DNA from: an uncultured Alistipes sp.
GTDB taxonomy: Bacteria > Bacteroidota > Bacteroidia > Bacteroidales > Rikenellaceae
Reading direction: 5' to 3'
DNA: 64,000 nt
Assembly: GCA_944321965.1 (NCBI GenBank)
Contig: CALUNH010000003.1
Coordinates: 1-64,000 of the forward strand
Position numbers and translations under genes: made by a program. A model generated the notes under the pieces. The model saw only the letters and a program-made list of their open reading frames with translations, made no database searches and was not told where the DNA came from. Each line of letters begins with the position of its first letter. Positions within the stretch are counted from its first letter, which is position 1. Shown here in pieces: positions 1 to 7,821 of this stretch.

Positions 1-180
1 GAAAACAAGAATCGCTATATTTGCATATCTGAAGAATCTGAAGGCGCCTGCCCAGACACACTTTTTGAAACACTACCCAATTGATTTAATATATCATCTT
101 ATTATCCGACCAGAAAACAAGGAAAGCATTTAACCTTTTACAGCACGTGTGGGGAAAATGTGGGGAAAATCCGGAAAAAC
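1..180. other. AT-rich left edge, no gene seen
   Basis: This stretch is much poorer in GC than the rest of the window and holds no convincing gene. A TATATTTG motif near 17-24 resembles a Bacteroidota -7 element. Two tandem 11-bp copies of TGTGGGGAAAA lie at 148-158 and 159-169. It borders the 3' end of tRNA-Leu, a common integration target, so it may be the end of an integrated element, but no integrase or att duplication is visible here. Confidence 0.3.
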
Positions 181-222
181 AAAATCGCTTAATTCGTCTG
201 TATCAACAAATTAAGCGATTTT
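181..222 (-). terminator. Terminator of tRNA-Leu
   Basis: A perfect 12-bp inverted repeat (181-192 with 211-222, core TTAAGCGATTTT) lies three bases beyond the tRNA 3' end. On the minus strand it is followed by a T-rich run, as expected of an intrinsic terminator. Confidence 0.75.
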
Positions 223-224
223 CC

Positions 225-311
225 TGGTACCCGGAGCCGGGGTCGAACCGGCACGACATTGCTGTCATTGGTGTTTGAGACCAACGCGTCTACCGATTCC
301 GCCATCCGGGC
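225..311 (-). tRNA. tRNA-Leu (anticodon CAA)
   Basis: The 87-nt class II tRNA has a 7-bp acceptor stem (GCCCGGA with UCCGGGU, so a terminal G-U pair), an encoded ACCA 3' end, an anticodon loop CUCAAAC giving anticodon CAA (codon UUG), a variable arm and a T-loop GGTTCGACCCC. The length with a long variable arm fits leucine. A promoter lies upstream at 516-546 and a terminator directly downstream. Confidence 0.95.
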
Positions 312-609
312 TGATTTCCGCGTCCCGACGTCGATCCTTCCGGTTTCATGGCCTTTCAAAACCACTCCACTTCAAAGCCCCTCCGCATCAAAGTCAAAGT
401 CTCTCCACTCAAAACCTCCTGCCTCAGAGCCTCTCCGCTTCAGAACCTCTTCCATGGTCTCCAAAGCACCCCCCACCGGATCGTATCCACGCCCCCTCGC
501 GGCGAATCGGGTGGACAAAGATATAGGGAAAAATCCACGTTTGCAAGCATTTTCCCCGAATTATTTTCAAAGGACCCCCGCAAAAACCCTCCGGCCTGTC
601 CCCAACCAA
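312..609. other. Spacer with pyrimidine-rich degenerate repeats
   Basis: This spacer lies between uvrC and tRNA-Leu. Bases 345-465 are degenerate C/T-rich repeats built on CTTCAAAGCCTCTCC-like words, with no coding pattern. The remainder contains the tRNA promoter. No uvrC terminator hairpin was found. Confidence 0.5.
516..546 (-). promoter_or_regulatory. Promoter of tRNA-Leu
   Basis: Read on the minus strand there is TTG (544-546), a 20-bp spacer, then TATCTTTG (516-523), matching the Bacteroidota sigma consensus TTTG-N19-TAnnTTTG. It points at tRNA-Leu about 200 bp downstream. Confidence 0.65.
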
Positions 610-2439
610 TCACTTCACACCCCCGAAATAGTCCTGCACCTTGCGCGCCTTCGCCGGACCAATCAGCGCCGACAACTCCTCCCAGTTCGCCGCCCGGACC
701 TTCTCCACCGTCCGGAAATGACGCAACAGCGTCTCAATCGTCTTCGAACCAACCCCCGCGATCCCTTCCAGCTCACTGTGGATAAAAGCCTTGCTCCGTT
801 TCTGACGATGGAACGAAATGGCAAACCGGTGCACCTCCTCCTGGATACTCGTCAGAAAATGGAACACCGGAGAGGTGGGCCGTACCCCCACCAGCAACGG
901 TGGATAACCACAATAGAGTTCCGACGTGCGGTGGCGGTCGTCCTTGGCCAACCCGGCAATCGGAATGTCGAGACCCAGGGCCTCCAGCACCTCGTGGATC
1001 ACCCCCATCTGCCCCTTGCCGCCGTCGGCTATGACCAGATCGGGCAGTTCCGAACCCTCGGCCTGAAGCCGACTGTAACGGCGGTAGACCACCTCGCGCA
1101 TCGAGGCATAGTCGTCCGACCCCTCCACCGTCTTGATGTTGAAGTGCCGGTACTCCTTGCGTGCGGGCTTCCCGTCGCGGAAAACCACGCACGAGGCTAC
1201 CGGATGCGCCCCCTGCAGGTTCGAATTGTCGAAACACTCGATGTGCCGCGGAGGACGGTCGAGCCGCAACTCCTTCTGCAAGGCGTTCATCAAACGTTCG
1301 GTATGGCGTTCCGGATTCCGGATTTCGAGGTTTTTCAACTCCTCGGCCCGGTAGATCCGGGCACTCTTGCGCGAAAATTCCAGCAGGTCGAGCTTCTCGC
1401 CCCGTTTGGGCACCGTGAAGGTCACGCCGTCGAACAGCAGCGTCGTCGACGGCAGAAACGGAACGATCACCTCCCGGGCCAGTTCGCCTCCCGCCACGTT
1501 CTCGACCATGTACTGGATCGCCAGCGTCAGCATGTCGCGCTCATCGTCCTCGATGCCCGTCGAGAGTTTCACGGTCTGCACGCCCACCACCGAACCGTGG
1601 CGGATCCGCACGAAGTTGCACCACGCCACATCGTCGTCCGGCAACAGCGAGAAGACATCCACGTCGACGATCCGCGCACTCACGATCACCGATTTCCCGG
1701 CGTAGTGGTCCAGCGCGTCGAGCCGCTGCTTGTAGCGCTGTGCCACCTCGAAACGCAACTCCCCGGCCGCCCGCGACATCTCCCTTTCGAGGTACTGGCG
1801 CGCCGGACGCAGGTCCCCCTTGAGCACCGAAACCACCATTCCGACCAGCGTCGAATACTCCTCCTCGCTCTGCGCGCCGATGCAGGGGCCCTTGCAATTG
1901 CCCAGGTGGTACTGCAGGCAGACCGTATAGCGGCCCCGGGCGATCTGTTCCGGCGAGAGGTTGAGCTTGCACGTCCGCAGCGGGATCACCTCCCGAATGA
2001 ACTCCAGCACGCTGTGCTGCATCATCACCGAACCGTAGGGCCCGAAATACTGCGAACCGTCGCGCAGCAGCTGCCGCGTCGACTGCACCCGCGGAAAGGG
2101 CTCCCGCCGCACGACAATCCACGGATAGGTCTTGTCGTCCTTCAACAGGATGTTGTAGCGTGGCTGCAGGCTCTTGATAAGCGAATTCTCCAGCAACAGG
2201 GCGTCCGTTTCGCTCCCCACGACGATATGGCGGATCTCGACGATCTGTTTCACCAGCACCCGGACCTTCGCGCTGTGCTCCTTCGACTGCACGAAGTACG
2301 ACGAAACCCGCTTGCGAAGGCTCTTGGCCTTGCCGACATAGATGATCGTCCCCGTGCGGTCCACGAACTGGTAGACCCCCGGAGACAACGGAAGCAGCGC
2401 AACCTGCTCCTTCAACGAATCTTTGACGCCTTCGCCCAT
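610..2439 (-). CDS. uvrC: UvrABC excinuclease subunit C
   Basis: UvrC makes both incisions flanking a DNA lesion in nucleotide excision repair, acting with UvrA and UvrB in the cytoplasm. The 609-aa length matches the family. An N-terminal GIY-YIG nuclease domain is seen at about 17-95 (GVYQFVDRTGTIIYVGKAK). The middle region carries the UVR segment. The C-terminal RNase H-like nuclease starts near ECFDNSNLQG, and tandem helix-hairpin-helix motifs (GIAGVGSKTIETLL, ALIGPAKARKV) end the protein. A TACATTTG element overlaps the start region (2448-2455), implying a very short leader. The gene stands alone, divergent from the lipoprotein operon. Confidence 0.98.
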   Translation of the reverse strand: MGEGVKDSLKEQVALLPLSPGVYQFVDRTGTIIYVGKAKSLRKRVSSYFVQSKEHSAKVRVLVKQIVEIRHIVVGSETDALLLENSLIKSLQPRYNILLKDDKTYPWIVVRREPFPRVQSTRQLLRDGSQYFGPYGSVMMQHSVLEFIREVIPLRTCKLNLSPEQIARGRYTVCLQYHLGNCKGPCIGAQSEEEYSTLVGMVVSVLKGDLRPARQYLEREMSRAAGELRFEVAQRYKQRLDALDHYAGKSVIVSARIVDVDVFSLLPDDDVAWCNFVRIRHGSVVGVQTVKLSTGIEDDERDMLTLAIQYMVENVAGGELAREVIVPFLPSTTLLFDGVTFTVPKRGEKLDLLEFSRKSARIYRAEELKNLEIRNPERHTERLMNALQKELRLDRPPRHIECFDNSNLQGAHPVASCVVFRDGKPARKEYRHFNIKTVEGSDDYASMREVVYRRYSRLQAEGSELPDLVIADGGKGQMGVIHEVLEALGLDIPIAGLAKDDRHRTSELYCGYPPLLVGVRPTSPVFHFLTSIQEEVHRFAISFHRQKRSKAFIHSELEGIAGVGSKTIETLLRHFRTVEKVRAANWEELSALIGPAKARKVQDYFGGVK

Positions 2440-2500
2440 ACAGAATGCAAATGTAAAAAATATATCACGAAAATGAAACTTGACAAAAACGTCCGATCTG

Positions 2501-2531
2501 TTGATTTATTCGTTCGAATCGCTTATCTTTG
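2501..2531 (+). promoter_or_regulatory. Promoter of the lipoprotein/barrel operon
   Basis: TTG (2501-2503), 20-bp spacer, TATCTTTG (2524-2531). It lies about 34 bp before the ATG at 2565. Confidence 0.7.
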
Positions 2532-2564
2532 CAATAGCTTATTTACTCTCATATTCCCACTTGT

Positions 2565-3524
2565 ATGAAAAAATTTTACGCTCTGATTCTGTTATGCGTC
2601 GTCTCGTCGACCGCCTGCGTCGACTTGGAGTACGATCTCTCGAAGGTCAGTACCGACGACATCGCAATCGGTGACGAAAGTTCGCAATTCGAAGTTCCAC
2701 TCCTGAAGGTTTACATCAGCATGGACGAACTCAACGGAACCGACGGTGACGCAATCGACGAAATCTTCAACGAAGCCGATATCTGGCTGCCGAGCCAGCT
2801 CGACCAGGACGAGAACGGAAAATACGTACTCGTTCAGCAATTAGTCGAAAACAGCGAATACGTCAACCAGGTGCTCTCCGCCCTGCTCGACCAGATGGCC
2901 TCCGACTCCGAAAAACTCAACCAGGTGGCTTCGCTCCTGCAGGAAAAATATTACGCCGAATTCTCGTCGCTGCTCCCCGGCATCTCCGCGGAAGAGTTCA
3001 AGGCTGAATTCATCCGACAGTACACCGCCAACGAAACCCTGCGCGTGCTCCTCAATGAAAAGATCGAGGAGCTGGCCCGCGGTTACCTGACGGGACTTGA
3101 GGTCAGCCTCCCCTCGCTCACCTATTCCGTAGACCGCATCGACCTCAGTGACGATGTCGTCGACATGCTCATCGAAAACCTCGACGGCAAAGAGGTCGCC
3201 GAACCCAAAAATACGCTCCACATGGCCGGGACCATCGACAATCGTCTGCCGGTTTCCATCACCGCCTCGCCGGTCTTCACCCCGACCGAAGTCACCTTCA
3301 CGACCCAAATCGAGGCCAACCGCGACGGGAACATCCTGCCCGAAACCCGGCTTTTCGCCGAAGACCTGCAAACCATCGTCCGGGGTCTCACGATCGAAAT
3401 CGTCGTGAACATCGACAAATACTATCCCGACAAAGGGTTCGACCGGTACCCGGAGACCTCCCAGCCCCAACTGGCAATCAATCTCCACCTTATCAAACGC
3501 GGAGCCCTGAAGTTCGACCTCTAA
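2565..3524 (+). CDS. Exported lipoprotein of unknown function
   Basis: The 319-aa protein starts with a lipoprotein-like signal (MKKFYALILLCVVSSTACVD, Cys18 as probable lipidation site). It is acidic and rich in predicted helix in the middle (90-170), with a beta-rich end where pairs of strand-like segments end in TIEIVVNIDKYYPDKG. I do not recognise a named domain. It sits 16 bp upstream of a DUF5723-type beta-barrel, and the pair probably forms one operon from the promoter at 2501. An envelope role is inferred from the signal and the neighbour only. Confidence 0.8.
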   Translation: MKKFYALILLCVVSSTACVDLEYDLSKVSTDDIAIGDESSQFEVPLLKVYISMDELNGTDGDAIDEIFNEADIWLPSQLDQDENGKYVLVQQLVENSEYVNQVLSALLDQMASDSEKLNQVASLLQEKYYAEFSSLLPGISAEEFKAEFIRQYTANETLRVLLNEKIEELARGYLTGLEVSLPSLTYSVDRIDLSDDVVDMLIENLDGKEVAEPKNTLHMAGTIDNRLPVSITASPVFTPTEVTFTTQIEANRDGNILPETRLFAEDLQTIVRGLTIEIVVNIDKYYPDKGFDRYPETSQPQLAINLHLIKRGALKFDL

Positions 3525-3540
3525 ACCCGACATCCCCATC

Positions 3541-4914
3541 ATGAAAAAAACATATCTCCTGCTGGCAGCACTTCTGCTGGCCACCGGCCTTGCCGCCCAG
3601 AACCCTACGGCCTATTTCATGGAGGGTTCGACCTTCCGTTCGCAGTTCAACCCCGCCTTCGCACCCCTGCGAGGCTACATCAACCTCCCCGGAATCGGCG
3701 GTATGAACGTCAACCTCAGCGGAAACATCGCCCTCGACAACATCCTCTTCGCGCGGGACGGGAAACTCGTCACCCTGCTCGACAGCTCCGTAACCCCCGA
3801 CCAGGCGCTCCGGAACCTCAAGACAAACAACCTCATGGGGCTCGATACCCGCATCAACATCCTCGGATTCGGAAAATTCACCCGCAACCACAAGAATTTC
3901 TGGTCCTTCGATGTCAACCTCCGGGCCAACGAGAGCATGAACCTTCCCAAATCGCTCTTCGAATTCCTCAAACGCGGGCAGGAGGGTAGCATCAAAAACT
4001 TCGGAGCCGCCACCGAAGCCTATCTCGAAGCCGGATTCAACTACTCGTTCCCGCTGCTTAACGACCGGCTCTACGTGGGTATCCGAGGCAAGTTCCTCGC
4101 AGGAATCGCCCGTGCTCAGGTCAACTACGACCAGTTCGACATCACACTCCAGCAGGACCGCTGGGGCGTGGTCACCCAAGGAACCATCGACATGACCGTC
4201 GACGGAGCCTCCGTAGAACCCGATCCCGAAACCGGAATCTTCGAGTTCGGAGACATCGACTACAAACCCCGCAAGCCCGCCGGTTACGGATTCGCCGTAG
4301 ACCTCGGAGCCACCTACGACGTCCTGCCCAACCTCCAGGCATCACTCGCCGTCAACGACCTGGGATTCATCAGCTGGAACAAAAACAGCACCGTCACGGG
4401 CGTCTCGACCCAAACGGCCGAATTTACCGGCGTGGAGGTCTCGGGCAGCGGCACCGAAACCGCCCCCGACTTCGACTTCGAAATGATGAAGTTCACACAG
4501 ACGGAGAGCCAAAACACCTCGAAGATGCTCCGCGCATCAGTCAATGCAGGTCTCGAATACGAGCTCTGGAACCACTGGGTCGGATTCGGACTCCTCTATA
4601 CGGCCCGCTTCTGGGAGTACAAGACCATGCACAACATCACCGGTTCGGTGAACTTCCACCCCACCCGCTGGTTCACCCTCACGGGAAGCTACTCCGTGCT
4701 CAACAACCGCGGCAGCGCCATCGGCCTGGGTCTGAACCTCTGCCCGGGATGGATCAACTTCTTCGTTGCAACCGACCTGCTGCTCACCAAACGCACCCCG
4801 CAATGGATACCCATCAAGCAGAGTTCGGCCAACGTAACCCTCGGACTGGGAATTCCCCTCGGAAAGCGCAGCCACCGTATCGCCGCCTACATCCGCGAAA
4901 ACGACCGAAAATAA
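3541..4914 (+). CDS. DUF5723-type outer-membrane beta-barrel protein
   Basis: The 457-aa protein has a cleavable signal (MKKTYLLLAALLLATGLAAQ) and then the Bacteroidota pattern NPTAYFMEGSTFRSQFNPAFAP seen in DUF5723 proteins. Alternating amphipathic strands continue to the C terminus, as in an outer-membrane barrel (for example VGIRGKFLAGIARAQV, WFTLTGSYSVLNNRG). Length and signal fit that family, whose function is unknown. It is probably co-transcribed with the lipoprotein upstream. The family name is from recall of the N-terminal pattern. Confidence 0.8.
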   Translation: MKKTYLLLAALLLATGLAAQNPTAYFMEGSTFRSQFNPAFAPLRGYINLPGIGGMNVNLSGNIALDNILFARDGKLVTLLDSSVTPDQALRNLKTNNLMGLDTRINILGFGKFTRNHKNFWSFDVNLRANESMNLPKSLFEFLKRGQEGSIKNFGAATEAYLEAGFNYSFPLLNDRLYVGIRGKFLAGIARAQVNYDQFDITLQQDRWGVVTQGTIDMTVDGASVEPDPETGIFEFGDIDYKPRKPAGYGFAVDLGATYDVLPNLQASLAVNDLGFISWNKNSTVTGVSTQTAEFTGVEVSGSGTETAPDFDFEMMKFTQTESQNTSKMLRASVNAGLEYELWNHWVGFGLLYTARFWEYKTMHNITGSVNFHPTRWFTLTGSYSVLNNRGSAIGLGLNLCPGWINFFVATDLLLTKRTPQWIPIKQSSANVTLGLGIPLGKRSHRIAAYIRENDRK

Positions 4915-5236
4915 ATTTTCAGGAGGGGGGGGGCACGAGAAGCGAGGAGGAGGAGAGAGAGAAGGAGAGAGAAGGAGAGAGAAGGAAGGAGTGTAAGTGT
5001 AGAGAGAGGAAGAGGAAAGAGTGTGTTAAGGAAAGAGAGATGAGTGTAAGGAAGATTCCTCACCCACCCCGGATACGCAGAACACGAAGCCCTGACAGCT
5101 TCGTGTTCTGCGTATCCGTTCCGGACGAAAAAGAGACAAAACGAGTATAAACTGAAGAAATCCGAAAAAAACAGCGCTGAAAGGTCCGACTTTTTCGATA
5201 TTTTGGACACACCCGTACTACTTTCGGGCAAAGCTC
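4915..5236. other. Spacer with purine-rich tract
   Basis: A G9 run (4925-4933) begins a GA-rich simple-sequence tract to about 5050 (GAGAAGGAGAGA-like words). A long perfect hairpin (5071-5117) and an AT-rich stretch follow. The open frames across it show simple-sequence composition and were not called. Confidence 0.6.
5071..5117. terminator. Perfect 20-bp hairpin, probable terminator
   Basis: The arms 5071-5090 and 5098-5117 are perfectly complementary around a 7-base loop (CCTGACA). The stem starts GGATACGCAG and ends CTGCGTATCC. It is the first strong structure after the barrel gene, so it may terminate that operon. There is no adjoining T-run on either strand, so another role is possible. 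Confidence 0.5.
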
Positions 5237-5266
5237 TTGCAAGTCCGGAAAGTTTGTTTATCTTTG
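5237..5266 (+). promoter_or_regulatory. Promoter of a small transcript
   Basis: TTG (5237-5239), 19-bp spacer, TATCTTTG (5259-5266), an almost ideal Bacteroidota promoter. No annotated-size gene follows on this strand. Confidence 0.7.
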
Positions 5267-5269
5267 TAT

Positions 5270-5408
5270 CGTATGAGTGAATTGCGGACGTGTCCTGAGA
5301 CACACACTTCGGTCATGCTCGAAAAAATTGCGACGGCCCTAAAAATTTGTGTAAAGTTGCGTCACTGAATTTTTTATTGAATTCTTCAAAACGGGCCGTC
5401 GCTTTTTT
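5270..5408 (+). ncRNA. Candidate small RNA or leaderless small mRNA
   Basis: This unit runs from a strong promoter to a terminator of about 140 nt. The 3' part pairs GCGACGGCCC (5330-5339) with GGGCCGTCGC (5393-5402) and ends in TTTTTT. A short GTGTC-CTGA-GACAC hairpin lies near the 5' end. An ATG at 5273, exactly at the predicted transcript start, opens a 31-codon frame ending at 5368 (begins MSELRTCPET), so a leaderless small protein is an alternative. It does not show the conserved cores of SRP RNA, tmRNA or RNase P. The distal stem may also terminate the convergent patatin gene, since the minus strand carries AATTTTTT after it. Confidence 0.5.
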
Positions 5409-5482
5409 GCTCCTCCCTTCACACACAAAAACCATACCGTTCCGAATGCCGGGCCCGTGGCATCACGACACCATCGGTGCGT

Positions 5483-6277
5483 CTAAGCCTGCTCCAACTG
5501 CCGGGCCAGAGCCGCCCGCGTCGCGGCACGCCCCGCCTCGACAAGCTCCGCCGAACGGTAGAATTCGAACATCCCGTAACTGTCGGCAGGCATCTGAACC
5601 AGCACGTCGGGACGGTAAAGCCGACACATCAGCTGCGTGATGTGCTGCTGCATGATCTGCGACGAGGCGATCAACACCTTATAGTAATTGAGCGAAGCGT
5701 TGGCCCGCGTAGTCGGGTCGGCACCGAACGGCGCACTCACGTCCACGGCAACCAGCAGGTCGCCATCCTCGCGCCGGACCCGGTTCAGCGGCAGCGGATT
5801 CACCGTCCCGCCATCGATGAGGACCATCCCGTCGCGGTGCACGGGCCGGAAGACCGAAGGCACGGAGATCGAGGCCCGGATGGCATCGTAAAGCCCCCCG
5901 CGGTCGAGAACCACCTCGTGCCCCGTAAGCAGATCCGCCGCCACGGCGGCAAACGGGATCGGCATCTGTTCGATCCGCACGTCGGGAACCAGTTCCTGCA
6001 TGGTCTTCATCACCCGGTCGCCCTTGACCAGGCCTTCGGAACTGAGAGTGAAATCCACCAGCCCGAAAACCTTGTACTTGTCGAGCGAACACATCCACTC
6101 CTTGAACTCCGTCAGATGGCCCGAGGCGTACACCCCTCCGACCAGCGCACCCATCGAAGTCCCGGCCACCGCCGCAATCTCGAATCCCTGACGCTCCAAC
6201 TCTTCGATGGCGCCGATATGCGCCACTCCCCGGGCTCCGCCTCCGGCCAGCACCAGGGCCACTCGTCTCTTTTCCAT
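5483..6277 (-). CDS. Patatin-like phospholipase (RssA-type)
   Basis: This is a cytoplasmic patatin-fold serine lipid acyl hydrolase. All family signatures are present in 264 aa: the oxyanion-hole motif GGGARG (12-17), the nucleophile elbow GTSMG (Ser41), and the catalytic Asp in the DGG motif (VLIDGGTVNPLP, near 155). No signal peptide is seen, and the short length without a barrel domain fits the RssA/YchK group rather than secreted patatins. The natural substrate is unknown. It is convergent with the small RNA unit and probably shares a terminator with it. Confidence 0.92.
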   Translation of the reverse strand: MEKRRVALVLAGGGARGVAHIGAIEELERQGFEIAAVAGTSMGALVGGVYASGHLTEFKEWMCSLDKYKVFGLVDFTLSSEGLVKGDRVMKTMQELVPDVRIEQMPIPFAAVAADLLTGHEVVLDRGGLYDAIRASISVPSVFRPVHRDGMVLIDGGTVNPLPLNRVRREDGDLLVAVDVSAPFGADPTTRANASLNYYKVLIASSQIMQQHITQLMCRLYRPDVLVQMPADSYGMFEFYRSAELVEAGRAATRAALARQLEQA

Positions 6278-6342
6278 ACGTTCCGTCTATTTATTCCGTT
6301 GCAGACGCCGTTCCGATTTCACAACCGGCCGCGGCATCCGGA

Positions 6343-6879
6343 TTATTCCACAAAAACCAGACCGTCCATCCGCACGTCGTGCGCCTCGACAGGCAGGTCG
6401 GCAATCACCTGATGGGCATAGCAGATGCCGATCTTCACGCCCCGAAACCCGGGCTGCGAGAGATAACGGTCGTAATACCCACGGCCACGGCCGCAACGCG
6501 CCCCCTCCCGGGTAAATGCCACGCCGGGAATCAGCAGCAGGTCGATCTCCCCGGGCGGGCAGAGGCGGGCCTCAGGCCCCGTTTCGAGAATCCCGAAGGC
6601 GCCACGGACAAGGGTCCGGGGATCGTAGTCGAACAGGCGCATCGCATCGCCCTCGACCCGCGGAACCGCCAGGCGTTTCGAAGCGCTCCACCGCCGCAGA
6701 CCTTCCGACAGGTCCGGTTCGTCGGGCAGCGCACAGTAAAGACCCACCGTGCGGGCCTGCGCAAAATACGGAAGAGACTCCACCCGGGCAACAAGCTGCA
6801 ACGACACCGCAGCCCGCCGTGCGGCCTCCACACCCCGGTTCAGGGAGCGCATCGCTTTCCGAAGCTCATTTTTAGTCAT
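6343..6879 (-). CDS. 5-formyltetrahydrofolate cyclo-ligase
   Basis: The enzyme converts 5-formyl-THF to 5,10-methenyl-THF with ATP in cytoplasmic folate metabolism. The 178-aa product has the family's N-terminal basic helix (MTKNELRKAMRSLNRG), the central VGLYCALPDEPD segment and the C-terminal glycine-rich nucleotide-binding motif GARCGRGRGYYDRYL. The frame is open further upstream to 7047, but the ATG at 6879 was chosen because the family starts just before this helix and the extra residues would cross the sdh promoter. The gene is divergent from sdhCAB. Confidence 0.95.
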   Translation of the reverse strand: MTKNELRKAMRSLNRGVEAARRAAVSLQLVARVESLPYFAQARTVGLYCALPDEPDLSEGLRRWSASKRLAVPRVEGDAMRLFDYDPRTLVRGAFGILETGPEARLCPPGEIDLLLIPGVAFTREGARCGRGRGYYDRYLSQPGFRGVKIGICYAHQVIADLPVEAHDVRMDGLVFVE

Positions 6880-6919
6880 AAAACCCGCTTGCAACCAGTA
6901 AATTTCCTGCCCCTTCCTA

Positions 6920-6949
6920 TTGTTATTCCACAAACAATGGCTATCTTTG
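6920..6949 (+). promoter_or_regulatory. Promoter of sdhCAB
   Basis: TTG (6920-6922), 19-bp spacer, TATCTTTG (6942-6949). It leaves a leader of roughly 125 nt before sdhC, in which no clear riboswitch or attenuator fold was recognised. Confidence 0.7.
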
Positions 6950-7082
6950 CGCAAGCATTCCCGCCGCAAAGATCCATCGTTCCGGCCTCCGCTCCGAATT
7001 CCGGTCGAAAACGGCGCCATCTTTGCCGGGAAACAGCAGAAACGCACAAATCATTAACAAATATAACAAATTTCAAAAAATT

Positions 7083-7778
7083 ATGAGCTGTTTCCTATCC
7101 AATTCCTCGCTCGGCAAGAAGTTAGTTATGAGTGTGACGGGCTGCTTCCTCGTGCTCTTCATCCTCTTCCACATGTCGATGAACGTCACGGCAATCATCT
7201 CGCCGGAGGGTTACAACGCAATCTGTGAATTCCTCGGGGCCAACTGGTATGCCCTGGCCGGTACCGTCGTCCTGGCTGCCGGTGTCCTGATTCACTTCAT
7301 CTACGCCATCATCCTCACGCTCCGGAACTACAAGGCCCGCGGCTCGCAGCGATATGCCGTTACCGTCCAGGAAGAGGGCGTGGCCTGGGCTTCGAAAAAC
7401 ATGCTCGTCCTGGGATTCATCGTCCTGGCCGGTCTGCTGCTCCACCTCTTCAACTTCTGGTCGAAGATGCAGCTCGTCGAGATCATGGGACAGCACACCA
7501 ACTCCCTCGGATACAGCCCCGCAGACGGCGCGGCCCTCATCCGCTACACCTTCTCGCAGTGGTATTACGTGGTCATCTACCTCGTATGGTTCGCCGCCCT
7601 CTGGTTCCACCTCACTCACGGCGTATGGTCCATGTTCCAGAGCGTGGGTTGGGCAAACGACACCTGGTATCCCCGGCTGAAGTGCATCGCCAACATCGTT
7701 GCCACGATCATCTTCCTCGGATTCGCCGCCGTGGTCCTCGTCTACTTCTTCTGCCCCTGCATCGCGGGCGCCTGCTGA
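7083..7778 (+). CDS. sdhC: Succinate dehydrogenase/fumarate reductase cytochrome b subunit
   Basis: This is the membrane anchor of complex II: five hydrophobic segments in 231 aa carry heme b and the quinone site. It belongs to the long single-subunit type of Bacteroidota and epsilonproteobacteria, with conserved histidines in the helices (LFHMSMN, LIHFIYA, LLLHLFNF, WFHLTHGVW). The ATG at 7083 is preferred over the in-frame upstream start at 7023, since the family begins at the LGKKLVMSVTG helix. It is first in an sdhCAB operon, 43 bp before sdhA. In anaerobic gut Bacteroidales this complex mainly runs as a fumarate reductase, which is family knowledge. Confidence 0.95.
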   Translation: MSCFLSNSSLGKKLVMSVTGCFLVLFILFHMSMNVTAIISPEGYNAICEFLGANWYALAGTVVLAAGVLIHFIYAIILTLRNYKARGSQRYAVTVQEEGVAWASKNMLVLGFIVLAGLLLHLFNFWSKMQLVEIMGQHTNSLGYSPADGAALIRYTFSQWYYVVIYLVWFAALWFHLTHGVWSMFQSVGWANDTWYPRLKCIANIVATIIFLGFAAVVLVYFFCPCIAGAC

Positions 7779-7821
7779 TCCAATCCTGCACAAATTGTAG
7801 AACAATAAACACACAAACGAT

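Noticed and set aside
259..2568. Long plus-strand frame of 769 codons over uvrC
   Set aside because: It is antisense to uvrC, rich in Arg/His/Pro, and has no domain; it also crosses tRNA-Leu.
4887..5303. 138-codon minus-strand frame over the purine tract
   Set aside because: Leu/Ser-rich translation of GA simple sequence, crossing the perfect hairpin and promoter.
5270..5408. 6S RNA, SRP RNA or tmRNA
   Set aside because: Too short for 6S RNA, no SRP core motif, no tag frame or tRNA-like ends.
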